Source of the DNA: Aquibacillus saliphilus
GTDB taxonomy: Bacteria > Bacillota > Bacilli > Bacillales > Amphibacillaceae
Direction: 5' to 3'
DNA: 64,000 nt
Assembly (NCBI RefSeq): GCF_020404745.1
Contig: NZ_JAIZAP010000013.1
Span: 62,001-126,000 of the forward strand
In this document: positions 17,864 to 26,985 of the stretch, one piece after another
Layout of the letters: every line of letters begins with the position of its first letter
Position numbering within the stretch: the first letter of the stretch is position 1
Program-made: the position numbers and the translations under genes
The notes under the pieces: model-generated
Told to the model about the DNA's origin: nothing
The model's database searches: none
The model's input: the letters and a program-made list of their open reading frames with translations, nothing else

Positions 17864-18659
17864 GTGGCATCTCCTTATCTAAGATAATTCTTGTTCCAAT
17901 TTGATTTCCGTTCATAAAGTCAATCAGACTATTAACTGCTAAGCCATTAACAATAGAAACTTCTGGTACATCTTGTGCTAATGCAGATAAAGCAGACCTA
18001 ACTTTTGGAATCATTCCACCTTGTATAACCTTATCTTCAATTAATTGCTCTATTTTTTTGCTACCAACTTGGTGTAAGGTGACTTTCTTTCCATCTTCAT
18101 CTACATAGATTCCTGGTATATCGCTAATAAAGCACAATTTTGCCGCTAAGCTCTGAGCGATTGAAGAAGCAGCCATATCAGCATTTATATTAAATCTTTG
18201 TCCATATTGATCGATACCTAGCGGAGAGATAACCGGAATAAATCCTTGCTTTACAATCTGTTCAATGATTTCGGTATTAACCTTGTCAACTTCACCGACA
18301 AACCCGAGCGAATCTGCTTCTTCAGTTGGGACTGCTCGAAGTAATGATCCGTCAACTCCACTAACCCCATAAGCATTACCATCAGCTTCCATTAGCTTCC
18401 GGATAATTTGCTTATTCATTAGTCCGCTCAAAGCCATCTCCACAACATCCAACACCTCATTGGTAGTAACTCTAAGGCCATTGACAAAGGTAGTCTCTAC
18501 ACCTAACCTATCTAATAAAGATGAGATTAACGGGCCGCCACCATGAACGATAACTGGTTGCCACTCGCCACTTTGATGCAATTCAACTATATTTTTGTAA
18601 AATGATGGTGGTAATGCATCAAAAACACTCCCCCCACATTTAATTACTACATACTTCAC
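17856..18659 (-). CDS. argB: Acetylglutamate kinase
   Basis: A 267-residue amino-acid-kinase-fold enzyme that phosphorylates N-acetyl-L-glutamate. The N-terminal KCGGS phosphate-binding lysine-glycine motif, VHGGGPLIS near residue 38 and FNINADMAAS near 157 are all present. The length (about 260) and lack of an N-terminal extension suggest the arginine-insensitive hexamer-lacking type used when the cyclic ArgJ pathway operates, but this is an inference. GTG start at 18659 with a GGGAGGT site eight bases away. Lies 14 bp after argJ and overlaps argD. Confidence 0.95.
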   Translation of the reverse strand: MKYVVIKCGGSVFDALPPSFYKNIVELHQSGEWQPVIVHGGGPLISSLLDRLGVETTFVNGLRVTTNEVLDVVEMALSGLMNKQIIRKLMEADGNAYGVSGVDGSLLRAVPTEEADSLGFVGEVDKVNTEIIEQIVKQGFIPVISPLGIDQYGQRFNINADMAASSIAQSLAAKLCFISDIPGIYVDEDGKKVTLHQVGSKKIEQLIEDKVIQGGMIPKVRSALSALAQDVPEVSIVNGLAVNSLIDFMNGNQIGTRIILDKEMPHV

Positions 18660-18673
18660 CTAATTTGACCTCC

Positions 18674-19912
18674 CTAAGTACGATACGAAGCATTTATTCT
18701 GACATACTCATAGGATAAGTCACAGCCCCATGCTGTACCACTACCTTCGCCATCTCCTAATCCGACGAAGATGGTAATCGTATCTTTAAGTAAATAGTTT
18801 TTGGCAGAAATCTCATCAAAAGCGAATGGCATCCCATCCTCTACTACCTTGATTTGACCTAACGATACATTTACTTTATCTGGATCGAGCTGTTGCCCGC
18901 TATATCCAATGGCAGTAATTATTCTTCCCCAGTTTGCATCTGCACCGTGAATCGCTGTTTTTACAAGGTTTGAAGAAATAATTGACTTACTGATTGCTTG
19001 TGCCGCTTCATCATTAACAGCCCCATTTACCTGAACTTCAACTAATTTAGTGGCCCCTTCTCCATCACGCGCTATTTCTTTTGCAAGCAGCTCACATACA
19101 AGTTTTAATGCTTCAAAAAAGGTAATCCACTCAGCGTGTTCCTTGGAAAGCATTTCATTATCTGCTTTCCCGTTTGCCAGAACTAACACCATGTCGTTCG
19201 TGCTCGTATCTCCGTCAACAGTAATCATATTAAATGATTTATTGGTAATTTCTTTAAGAGCAACTGAAAGTTCTTGATTACCGATGTTAGCATCTGTAGT
19301 AATAAAACTTAACATTGTCGCCATATTTGGGTTAATCATTCCCGATCCTTTGGCGGCTCCTCCAATTGAAACTAATTTTCCATCAATCTCAAATTCTACT
19401 GCAACACCTTTTTCACGTGTATCTGTTGTTAAAATTGCCGTTTCAAACCTTGATACGTGGTTGTTTTCCTCCGCATGAATTTGGTTAATTCCGTCACTGA
19501 TTTTATCCATGGGTAACAGTTCCCCGATTAATCCTGTTGAAGCAACTGCTGTATGATGTTCGGAAATATTCATTGTTTTGGCAAACAAGTGTCTCATCTG
19601 ATATGCATCTTCTAAGCCCTGCTTACCCGTGCATGCATTGGCAACACCAGAGTTCACCAGAAGTGCTTGTATTTTATTTTCCTTAGCAATACTCTCTTGT
19701 GTTACCTTTAGTGGTGGTGCTTGAAACAGATTCGTTGTATATACCCCCGTGGCAACGGCTGGCACTTCCGAATAAATCCATCCCAAATCGAGTTTCTTCT
19801 TCCGAATGCCACAATGAAGGCCGCCTGCAGAAAAGCCTTTAGGTGTAGCTACAGTTCCATCAGGTACGATATGTACCTTATCTTTTGTTGCTAATTGATT
19901 TACATGTTCCAT
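18674..19912 (-). CDS. argJ: Bifunctional ornithine acetyltransferase / N-acetylglutamate synthase
   Basis: A 412-residue ArgJ, which recycles the acetyl group from acetylornithine to glutamate. The autocleavage site is the Ala-Thr bond in GMINPNMATMLSF at about residue 200, producing alpha and beta chains; the catalytic Thr is intact. Gly-rich CTGKQGLEDA near 115 forms the oxyanion region. ArgJ presence means the cyclic acetyl pathway. ATG with AAGGAGGATG. It is 13 bp after argC and 14 bp before argB. Whether it retains both activities cannot be read from sequence alone. Confidence 0.95.
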   Translation of the reverse strand: MEHVNQLATKDKVHIVPDGTVATPKGFSAGGLHCGIRKKKLDLGWIYSEVPAVATGVYTTNLFQAPPLKVTQESIAKENKIQALLVNSGVANACTGKQGLEDAYQMRHLFAKTMNISEHHTAVASTGLIGELLPMDKISDGINQIHAEENNHVSRFETAILTTDTREKGVAVEFEIDGKLVSIGGAAKGSGMINPNMATMLSFITTDANIGNQELSVALKEITNKSFNMITVDGDTSTNDMVLVLANGKADNEMLSKEHAEWITFFEALKLVCELLAKEIARDGEGATKLVEVQVNGAVNDEAAQAISKSIISSNLVKTAIHGADANWGRIITAIGYSGQQLDPDKVNVSLGQIKVVEDGMPFAFDEISAKNYLLKDTITIFVGLGDGEGSGTAWGCDLSYEYVRINASYRT

Positions 19913-19925
19913 TTCGGCATCCTCC

Positions 19926-20963
19926 TTAGGGATAAATCGGTAAATAATTCAAACCAGTTGTTTCGTCCCAACCATATAATAGATTCATATTTTGAATTGC
20001 TTGCCCTGATGCGCCTTTTACTAAGTTATCAATTACAGAAATAATTGTTAACTTACCAGTTCGTAGGTCAGAATGAAATCCGATATCACAAAAATTACTT
20101 CCATAGACTTCTTTTGTCGACGGGAGCGTTCCTTCAGGTCGAATTCGGACAAACGGGTCATTTTTATAGTAGTCATTATATAGATTAATAATTTCACTTG
20201 TGCTGATTTGTTCGTTTAAGTCAATATATATAGTACTCATAATACCTCTGGTCATTGGCACAAGGTGTGTGGAGAAAGTAACTTGTATTTCCTGATTACT
20301 CTCGGTCTCTAGCACCTGTTCAATTTCTGGTATGTGCTTGTGCTGACCTAATTTGTACGCTTTCAAATTATCATTCATTTCTGCGTAATGAACATTTAAT
20401 GATAATCCCCTACCTGCTCCCGTTACTCCTGACTTAGCATCAATAATAATTGAATTATTATCGGAGTATTTTTGCTTCATTACTGGTATTAAAGCTAATA
20501 AAGTGGCTGTTGGGTAACAACCAGGGTTTGCTACTAATGATGCATCCTTTACCTTTTCCCCATATATTTCAGATAATCCATACACCGCTTTATCAATGTA
20601 TTGTTGCTCAGCCGGAGATGACTGGTACCACTTACTGTAGACATCTGGTGATTTAATCCTGAAATCTCCAGATAAATCTATACATTTCACACCTTTTTCT
20701 ATGAAACTAGGTATGAGATTCTTACTGATATTTGATGGTGTTGCAAAGAATACTAAATCAATTTTATCGCTAAGCACGTTAATATCGAGCTCTTCCATTG
20801 TAAAGGTAATTAAATCTGTTGTATGTGGATATACAGATGACAATTCCTCACCACTTTGAGAGTGTGAAACAATTGCTTCAAGTTCTGCATATGGATGATT
20901 ATTTATAAATCTAATAAGTTCTACTGCACCATAGCCGGTTCCACCAATGATAGCTACTTTCAC
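19926..20963 (-). CDS. argC: N-acetyl-gamma-glutamyl-phosphate reductase
   Basis: A 345-residue NADPH-dependent reductase forming N-acetylglutamate semialdehyde. The Rossmann motif GGTGYGAVELIRF is at the N-terminus and the catalytic cysteine is in VANPGCYPTATLLALIPV near residue 147; HKHIPEIEQ near 210 supplies the catalytic histidine. The start is taken as GTG at 20963, 8 bases after AGGAGTGG; an upstream TTG at 20984 precedes that site and is rejected. First gene of argCJBD; an ArgR/AhrC-like box lies about 60 bp upstream. Confidence 0.93.
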   Translation of the reverse strand: MKVAIIGGTGYGAVELIRFINNHPYAELEAIVSHSQSGEELSSVYPHTTDLITFTMEELDINVLSDKIDLVFFATPSNISKNLIPSFIEKGVKCIDLSGDFRIKSPDVYSKWYQSSPAEQQYIDKAVYGLSEIYGEKVKDASLVANPGCYPTATLLALIPVMKQKYSDNNSIIIDAKSGVTGAGRGLSLNVHYAEMNDNLKAYKLGQHKHIPEIEQVLETESNQEIQVTFSTHLVPMTRGIMSTIYIDLNEQISTSEIINLYNDYYKNDPFVRIRPEGTLPSTKEVYGSNFCDIGFHSDLRTGKLTIISVIDNLVKGASGQAIQNMNLLYGWDETTGLNYLPIYP

Positions 20964-21017
20964 TTTATATTCCACTCCTAACAATACGATTCGTTGGTTT
21001 ATTATTATACTTCATTA

Positions 21018-21031
21018 CGTATATTTATACA
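21018..21031 (-). promoter_or_regulatory. Candidate ARG box (ArgR/AhrC operator)
   Basis: TGTATAAATATACG on the minus strand matches the ARG-box pattern TGNATAWWWATNCA at all but the last position. A weaker second half-match (TGAAGTATAATAAT) lies a few bases downstream. Position just upstream of argC fits arginine repression. Confidence 0.5.
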
Positions 21032-21271
21032 ATGGTATTTTTCCGAAAAATGATTTTCCTTTCTTTTAGTTGCTTAAAAAACTAACTGTTTGCACAACTA
21101 TATATTTATCCTTCCTACTTAAATTTAATACTGTTTAATACTTTATTTTTTTGATAGTAAATATAACAGAATTGTTTTTGGAAGCAATTGACATTGTTCA
21201 GGAGAATAACTATAGTTGTATTATACATGATAATAATTTGAATTTTCTAACATTAATTTAGGGGGGGTACT

Positions 21272-23323
21272 TTGCAAAAAAAAGAAGACACAAAATCGGA
21301 GAAACTAAATGAAAGTTACCAAGCAATTGTCACTCAAGTGGAGCACGATGCCTTTGTTGGCAGGGAGAAGGAACTAGCCGTCTTTCGTAAGACTATTCGT
21401 AATACGGAAGGGACAATGAAGATTCTAAACATTTATGGAACTGGCGGTATTGGGAAAACTTTTTTATTATCTGAATTTAGCAGAATAGCCGAGCATGAAA
21501 ATTGTTTGTTTTTACAATTAGATAGCCGAGATTTTATACACACACCCCTAACTCTAGTAGAAAATCTTCTAATTCAACTATACTCCAATCAAGAAACTAC
21601 AACTAATACAGAATCGTTAACACTACAAAATTGTTTTCAGGTATTGAGGCATTTATCAATAGACACCAAGGTTATCATTGCTATCGACTCTTATGAGCAT
21701 ATGGGAGATCTCGACAGGTGGTTTCGCAATGTATTCCTTAGTCAACTCCCAAAGAGCATAGTAGTTGTCCTATCTGGTCGCAAAGAACTAAAAGGTGAAT
21801 GGAAACAGTCACCTGCATGGCGGAAGATAGTGAAACAATACAAACTAGATGACCTTAACTACAACCAGACAAAAGCGTATTTAGCCAACTATCAAATACA
21901 TGATGACTTTTTAATAAACACGATATGGCAATTTACAAAAGGACATCCATTAACAATTTCTTTGGCCGCCCTAACTGTTGAGCAAACAGAGGAACTTCCT
22001 AGCAAAATTAATTTTAATGATGAGGTTTCAACTATATTAATGGAACTTACGACAATATGGTTACACGAAGTTCGTGATGAAAAGTTAAGCACTCTACTTG
22101 AAGCTGCTGCTATGCTGCGCCATTTTGATCAAGTTAGTCTATCTTATACATTAAAACAAACTATCCCTATATCTCTGTTCACAAAACTCACCTCGTTATC
22201 ATTTGTAAGAAAACGAAAAAATGGTTGGGCAATTCACGATTTAATTCGTGATGCTATCAGAGTCGATCTAAAAGCTAGGGATTATCGAACATTTGAACGA
22301 CTAAATCAACGTTGTGCCTATTTCTATCATAATAGAATAAGTCATACAAAAACTGTCAGTGATATTGCTGAATTCTTTTACCATCTTGGCGATGAACTCA
22401 TTAAATCTACCTTTTTCCAGAATGGTATAGATACTAACTTATATCTTGAACATGTTGGTGAACACAATATTTACGAAGTAGATCAGTATTTTCAAAATCG
22501 CAAACAGACTATCACTGAAAATACCGTGCATTATCTAAATTACGATACGAGTAGTGGTTACGATTTTTATGTATCGATGTATCATAACAAGAAAGAAACA
22601 GAGTTCATTGACATAAACTATATAAATTTAATGGGCCATAATGTAGCAAGCTTACTAAAAAATGATCAGCAAGAAAGTATTGGGATGTCTGTTGTCATTC
22701 CAATCAATGAAGCTACTATAGAACCACTAACAACGCAACCTGTTTCTGCTTCTTATTTTCAAAGTCTAAGCAACTCAGAATATAACGACTATGCGGTAGC
22801 AAGTCACACAAATTCTGGGTGGTTTATCCGGATGCTAGATTGCTTAGATCCTACAGATACGTCTGGACGCTCTTTTCTTTTATTTAACTTATTCCCTTTA
22901 CTTCTTTCTGGAGGTAGAATTATTACATCTACACCGTTACCCTTTTATCAGCAACTATTAGAAAGCTTTGGGTTCAAAGAAGTACCAGGAGCTACCAATT
23001 ATGATTTTGGAAATAGATATCCATCACCTTCCTATATTTTGGATGTTCGAGGTCAACGTCTATCAAAATACCTAGAGGCATTCACAAGAAAAGGAAACAA
23101 AAATAATCGTATTAACGATATTAACGACAGATACTCTTTTACAGAACGTGAACAGGATATTGTTCTTCTTATTCTAGATGAATATAGTAACGCCCAGATT
23201 GCTGAACGTTTATTTGTGGCTGAGGTAACAGTAAAGAAACATATGAGTAGAATTTTGAAAAAGGTAAATGTAAAAAATAGAGCTCAACTAATAAAGAGAC
23301 TTATGGAGATTAATTATATGTAG
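21272..23323 (+). CDS. STAND-type ATPase / LuxR-family transcriptional regulator
   Basis: A 683-residue cytoplasmic regulator. An N-terminal NTPase of the STAND/MalT type has Walker A GTGGIGKT at residues 56-63 and a Walker B-like IIAIDSYEH near 135; a winged-helix-like region follows to about 350. The region 400-600 is uncharacterised and has a GNAT-like appearance (GFKEVPGATNYDFG near 570). A C-terminal LuxR/GerE HTH covers about 615-678 (FTEREQDIVLLIL, AEVTVKKHMSRILKK). The start is TTG, four bases after a long G-run. It is divergent from argC, ends at a terminator and has no obvious target next door. Target and ligand unknown. Confidence 0.82.
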   Translation: MQKKEDTKSEKLNESYQAIVTQVEHDAFVGREKELAVFRKTIRNTEGTMKILNIYGTGGIGKTFLLSEFSRIAEHENCLFLQLDSRDFIHTPLTLVENLLIQLYSNQETTTNTESLTLQNCFQVLRHLSIDTKVIIAIDSYEHMGDLDRWFRNVFLSQLPKSIVVVLSGRKELKGEWKQSPAWRKIVKQYKLDDLNYNQTKAYLANYQIHDDFLINTIWQFTKGHPLTISLAALTVEQTEELPSKINFNDEVSTILMELTTIWLHEVRDEKLSTLLEAAAMLRHFDQVSLSYTLKQTIPISLFTKLTSLSFVRKRKNGWAIHDLIRDAIRVDLKARDYRTFERLNQRCAYFYHNRISHTKTVSDIAEFFYHLGDELIKSTFFQNGIDTNLYLEHVGEHNIYEVDQYFQNRKQTITENTVHYLNYDTSSGYDFYVSMYHNKKETEFIDINYINLMGHNVASLLKNDQQESIGMSVVIPINEATIEPLTTQPVSASYFQSLSNSEYNDYAVASHTNSGWFIRMLDCLDPTDTSGRSFLLFNLFPLLLSGGRIITSTPLPFYQQLLESFGFKEVPGATNYDFGNRYPSPSYILDVRGQRLSKYLEAFTRKGNKNNRINDINDRYSFTEREQDIVLLILDEYSNAQIAERLFVAEVTVKKHMSRILKKVNVKNRAQLIKRLMEINYM

Positions 23324-23328
23324 TGGTG

Positions 23329-23367
23329 TTAAGGTAGAGATGGCATTTAATCACTCTACCTTAATTT
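23329..23367 (+). terminator. Terminator of the LuxR-family regulator
   Basis: TTAAGGTAGAG pairs with CTCTACCTTAA, followed by TTTTATTTC, starting 5 bases after the stop. Confidence 0.85.
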
Positions 23368-23399
23368 TATTTCTTATTGAGTCAATTTCATCACAGAAA

Positions 23400-23454
23400 T
23401 TGTCAATCACATATAGTTTGGGAACGATCTATCCCAACTATATGTAGATGACAA
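23400..23454 (-). terminator. Long imperfect hairpin after the DUF4870 gene
   Basis: TTGTCA..ACATATAGTTtGGGA pairs with TCCCAACTATATGT..TGACAA, giving more than 18 pairs with small internal loops. On the minus strand it follows the DUF4870 stop by 18 bases and ends in TTTCTG, so it probably terminates that gene. Confidence 0.55.
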
Positions 23455-23471
23455 CTTGCAAAAAATCAGTA

Positions 23472-23861
23472 TTATGACATTGATTTAATTAGTTGTATTT
23501 TCCCTATCATCGGCAGCTGTTTCACTTCGCCCTTAGCGGCGTTAATAATTCCTATAATAGCTAAAACGAAAACTAATAAATTGCCCAACGGGATGATAAG
23601 TAACCAACCAAGTAACGGAATAATTGTACCCACCACATTAACTGCTACAAATAGTAAAAATAGAGTTAACCCTTGATTTGCATGGTACATAGCAAATTTT
23701 GATTCCTTAGCTGCTAAAAGTGGGATGAAGAATATAAGGTAAGCTAAAATACCCATAGCCTTATTGTCTTCAGCATCCTTCATTTCTTCAGTGACTTCAG
23801 GCTCTACTTTTTCTTCCTCTTTTTTCTCTTGATTATTTTCTTCATTCACATTTTCTGTCAA
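23472..23861 (-). CDS. DUF4870 (TIC20-like) membrane protein
   Basis: A 129-residue protein with a strongly acidic, Glu/Lys-rich N-terminal region (to about residue 35) and a DUF4870 membrane domain: AMGILAYLIFFIPLL, the conserved FAMYHANQGLTLFLL with the MYHANQG signature, then two more hydrophobic segments ending in AIIGIINAAKGE. DUF4870 proteins are small four-helix membrane proteins of unknown function, often stress-linked. The start is taken as TTG at 23861, eight bases from GGAGG; the upstream GTG at 23870 overlaps that site. Monocistronic. Confidence 0.8.
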   Translation of the reverse strand: MTENVNEENNQEKKEEEKVEPEVTEEMKDAEDNKAMGILAYLIFFIPLLAAKESKFAMYHANQGLTLFLLFVAVNVVGTIIPLLGWLLIIPLGNLLVFVLAIIGIINAAKGEVKQLPMIGKIQLIKSMS

Positions 23862-24061
23862 TGTTAACACCTCCCTACATAATAGTATTCGTTCACAACT
23901 TGCTCAAATACCGCTCCCTTGGTAGTGATACCAAAAACCTAAGCTTTATTGATTACTTAATTATCTAAATAGTAGCATAACGATCTCCTCGTGTAATGTA
24001 TCCCTAGGTATATATTTTTAGAATTTACTGATAATTTAACTCATATGCAGATGAAAATTTT

Positions 24062-24137
24062 AAAAAAGCGTAGGCACCGGATCTGGACATGGCTAACTTA
24101 GGAATGAACAGCAGACAATTCTAATTTCCTAGACAAG
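24062..24137 (+). repeat. Short dispersed repeat, copy 1
   Basis: Begins AAAAAAGCGTAGGCACCGG, continues TCTGGACATGGCTAACTTA and ends near TTTCCTAGACAAG. It aligns with copies at 34680-34763 and 51466-51550. All three lie in the same orientation immediately beyond a minus-strand terminator. No coding potential is seen. Confidence 0.6.
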
Positions 24138-24140
24138 AAC

Positions 24141-24181
24141 AAAAGCAGACTATCCCCTTACAAGGGACAGTCTGCTTTTTA
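24141..24181 (-). terminator. Terminator of the amino-acid ABC operon
   Basis: AAAAGCAGACT pairs with AGTCTGCTTTT, extended by TCCC/GGGA, with T-runs on both sides; 15 bases beyond the ATPase stop. Confidence 0.88.
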
Positions 24182-24196
24182 AAGTAATAAGATCAT

Positions 24197-24919
24197 TTAT
24201 AAAATTTTACTCAAAAATGCCTGCGTTCGTTCGTGCTGGGGATTTCCGAATAATTCAGCTGGCTTGTTTTCTTCAACAACGTAACCTTCATCCATAAAGA
24301 CGACCCGGTCACCAACCTCTTTGGCAAAGCCCATTTCATGTGTAACAACAACCATAGTCATTCCTTCTTGTGCTAGTTGTTTCATAACCTCCAACACTTC
24401 TCCCACCATCTCTGGATCAAGCGCTGATGTTGGCTCATCAAACAACATTACCTTTGGTTCCATTCCGAGTGCCCTAGCAATTGCTACGCGCTGCTTTTGT
24501 CCGCCGGATAGAGAATCGGGGTAGACATCCGCTTTGTCCGACAAACCTACCTTCTCAAGCAATGTAAGTGCCTTTGATTCAGCGGCATTCCTTTTCCACT
24601 TTCTTACCGTAATCATTGGTAAAGTAATGTTTTCTAATACGGTTTTATGTGGAAATAAATTGAATTGTTGAAACACCATTCCGACTTCGGTTCGAATTTT
24701 GTTAATATCGGTTTGTTTATCGGTAATATTAACGTCCTCAATCAATACTTGGCCATCCGTGATCGATTCAATTAAATTTAAACATCGAAGAAAGGTCGAC
24801 TTTCCAGATCCAGATGGTCCAATTACAACAACAACTTCTTGAGGTAATATATCTATTGTTATATCCTTCAGCACCTCAAGTGAGCCAAATGATTTTTTGA
24901 GATTCTTAACAGAAATCAT
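24197..24919 (-). CDS. Polar amino-acid ABC transporter ATP-binding protein (GlnQ type)
   Basis: A 240-residue ABC ATPase. Walker [10 protein letters not shown] near residue 33, Q-loop FQQFNLFPH near 83, signature [15 protein letters not shown] near 137, Walker [15 protein letters not shown] near 160 and the switch histidine in VVTHEMGFA near 195. It energises the import complex formed with the permease (overlapping start by 4 bases) and the lipoprotein binding protein upstream. GlnQ/GlnH systems import glutamine, arginine, cystine or related amino acids; the substrate cannot be fixed from these sequences, though the location near arg genes is noted without weight. Confidence 0.92.
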   Translation of the reverse strand: MISVKNLKKSFGSLEVLKDITIDILPQEVVVVIGPSGSGKSTFLRCLNLIESITDGQVLIEDVNITDKQTDINKIRTEVGMVFQQFNLFPHKTVLENITLPMITVRKWKRNAAESKALTLLEKVGLSDKADVYPDSLSGGQKQRVAIARALGMEPKVMLFDEPTSALDPEMVGEVLEVMKQLAQEGMTMVVVTHEMGFAKEVGDRVVFMDEGYVVEENKPAELFGNPQHERTQAFLSKIL

Positions 24920-25620
24920 TCTGTATCCAACCTTCTTTCAACGTAATTTAGCAAGTAAGTCAATGTTAATGTTAATAGTAAATAAATTAATGCAACAGTT
25001 AAATATGGTTCCCACACACGATAATACTGCCCTGTAGCAGCTCTTCCCCAATAAAGAAGCTCAGGTGCCGCAATAATTGCTCCGAGTGATGAATCTTTTA
25101 ATAAAACAATAAACTCATTGCCAAGTGGTGGAATCATTCGTTTAAATGCTTGGGGTAATACGACATATCTCATAACTTGAATTTTATTCATCCCTAGAGA
25201 ATGCGCAGCCTCAGCCTGACCTTTATCAATTGATTTGATACCAGCGCGAAAAATCTCTGCAACATACGCCGCCGAATTAAGCGATAACGTAACGACTAGA
25301 GATGCTATCGTGTTTGTTTCCGAAAGAATCAATGGCATTACAGCAAAGTGTATTAAAAAAAGCTGAACTAATAATGGTGTTCCCCTAAAAAAGTTGATGT
25401 AGCAAATAAAGGGAAACCTTATTATCCATAGTTTTGCGACTTTACCCATTCCAACCAAAAGACCCAATATCATACCCATAATCACACCAGCTGCTGATAC
25501 AGCGATAGTTATCAGTGTTCCCTTCAGAAAGAAAGGTAGGTAATCAATTACTATATCCATCCGAAAATCAATACCTATGGTGTCTAACATTTCTTGAATT
25601 ATCATAACAAAATCACTCAT
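24916..25620 (-). CDS. Polar amino-acid ABC transporter permease (HisM/GlnP type)
   Basis: A 234-residue inner-membrane permease with about five hydrophobic segments. The family signature [25 protein letters not shown]-type region (ends NSAAYV and KGQAEAA) at about residues 118-140 and the following ALGM-like [21 protein letters not shown] are clear. Its 3' end overlaps the ATPase start by 4 bases. It is separated from the binding-protein gene by a strong hairpin at 25716-25745. Homodimeric channel formation is usual for such single-permease systems. Confidence 0.9.
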   Translation of the reverse strand: MSDFVMIIQEMLDTIGIDFRMDIVIDYLPFFLKGTLITIAVSAAGVIMGMILGLLVGMGKVAKLWIIRFPFICYINFFRGTPLLVQLFLIHFAVMPLILSETNTIASLVVTLSLNSAAYVAEIFRAGIKSIDKGQAEAAHSLGMNKIQVMRYVVLPQAFKRMIPPLGNEFIVLLKDSSLGAIIAAPELLYWGRAATGQYYRVWEPYLTVALIYLLLTLTLTYLLNYVERRLDTE

Positions 25621-25715
25621 ACTACTACTCCTCTTAAGAATACTTGGGATTAGTTAACCAAGAACTTCTTATTTATAACAAATTACATTATACACAATTT
25701 GGACACTGCCGTAAA

Positions 25716-25745
25716 AATAGCGTAACGATTAAGCGTTACGCTATT
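25716..25745 (-). terminator. Intercistronic terminator between binding protein and permease
   Basis: AATAGCGTAACG pairs perfectly with CGTTACGCTATT around a 6-nt loop, followed on the minus strand by TTTTTACGG. It lies 15 bases after the binding-protein stop. Partial termination here would yield excess binding protein over permease and ATPase. Confidence 0.85.
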
Positions 25746-25759
25746 CTTCTATTCGATTA

Positions 25760-26587
25760 CTATTGATTAGCAGCTTTTAATAACATATCTACATCCGGAT
25801 CCGTACCAAACCATTCATTGTAAATTTTTTCATATTTACCACTTTCAATAATGGAAGTCAATGCTGCACTAAGCTCTTCTTCTAGTTCACTATCTTTTGG
25901 AAACATTAAGCCATAATACTCAGATTCAAAGTTTTCTTTATCAGTAATAGCTTCTACAGTAGCATCCGGATTATTCTTAACATATTCAGCAGCAACCACG
26001 TTATCAGTCACAACAGCGTCTACGTCTTCGTTGGTCAATGACATGAATGCTAGTGCTGTTGTCTCATATTTAGCAATATCTTCGTGATTTTTGCCCATAA
26101 TTTTTTCTGCAGCTTCCGCCCCAGTTGTACCGGTTTGAACTCCTACTTTTAAACCTATTAAATCTTTTGCGCTATTAATATCAGCACCTTCATTAAAAAC
26201 AATCATATGTGTTGATTCGAAGTAAGGTACAGAGAAATCAAATGTCTCTTTACGATCATCATTAATGGTAATACCCGCAATAGCTAAATCTATATTGCCA
26301 CCTTGGACCGATGCAAGCATAGGATCCCAACCCACATTTTTTAATTCATATTCATATCCAGCTTCATTCATCACAGCTTCTAGTAAGTCAACGTCAAACC
26401 CTACTATTTCACCAGTTTCCATATATTCAAATGGAGCAAATGCTGCGTCGGTTCCAACCTGAAGTACTGGTTTATCGTCTGTCGCACCCTCATCTGTATT
26501 AGTACCTTCATCATTGCTTGTACCACATGCAGACAATACTAGTAAACCGATTACTATTAGATAAACTAAAGATAAGTTCTTTTTCAT
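25760..26587 (-). CDS. Polar amino-acid ABC transporter substrate-binding lipoprotein
   Basis: A 275-residue family 3 solute-binding protein. The signal peptide ends in a lipobox LSAC (Cys21), so it is anchored to the outer face of the membrane; an acidic Gly/Thr linker follows. The SBP_bac_3 fold begins with LQVGTDAAFAPFEYME and contains GFDVDLLEAV and the GVQTGTTGAE hinge. The ATG has a GGAGTG site. It heads the operon and is followed by a terminator-like hairpin before the permease. Specificity is not readable from the visible residues. Confidence 0.9.
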   Translation of the reverse strand: MKKNLSLVYLIVIGLLVLSACGTSNDEGTNTDEGATDDKPVLQVGTDAAFAPFEYMETGEIVGFDVDLLEAVMNEAGYEYELKNVGWDPMLASVQGGNIDLAIAGITINDDRKETFDFSVPYFESTHMIVFNEGADINSAKDLIGLKVGVQTGTTGAEAAEKIMGKNHEDIAKYETTALAFMSLTNEDVDAVVTDNVVAAEYVKNNPDATVEAITDKENFESEYYGLMFPKDSELEEELSAALTSIIESGKYEKIYNEWFGTDPDVDMLLKAANQ

Positions 26588-26918
26588 ATTTATTCACTCC
26601 TGTTTGTTTGTTAAATATTCAGTAACAAAATAATAACTCGTATCCTCTTATTTTTCAATAGTTTTCAACCAATAAATAAAACACGAAATATTCATACTTT
26701 TGAATTATTATGCATAAAAATGTATTTGTTTTTAAGTAAATTTCAAAAAACAGGAAAAAAGTAGATAGATGGCTTGTTTATTAATAGATAATTCTTAAAT
26801 AAAACCCTAAGAAACGCGTAGATTCTTCTAAGTTACCTTTCCTAGTGATCATCCTAAAGAAATAAGTCAAGCTTCCATGTGGCATAAAGCAGCAGATAGA
26901 AGATCGACTTCAGGTAGA

Positions 26919-26980
26919 ATAGAGGGAACACCATATGATAGATACTAATCGTAGTAGCTATCATATGGTGTTCCCTCTAT
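26919..26980 (-). terminator. 23-bp perfect inverted repeat after licR
   Basis: Arms at 26919-26941 and 26958-26980 are exact reverse complements with a 16-nt loop. They start 6 bases beyond the licR stop codon, suggesting a terminator, but neither side has a clean U-run. Confidence 0.5.
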
Positions 26981-26985
26981 TAATT

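Noticed and set aside
26588-26918. Leader RNA upstream of the amino-acid ABC operon
   Set aside because: The 330-bp gap is A/T-rich with no T-box, L-box or glycine-aptamer landmarks; a 36-codon plus-strand open stretch there lacks a start.
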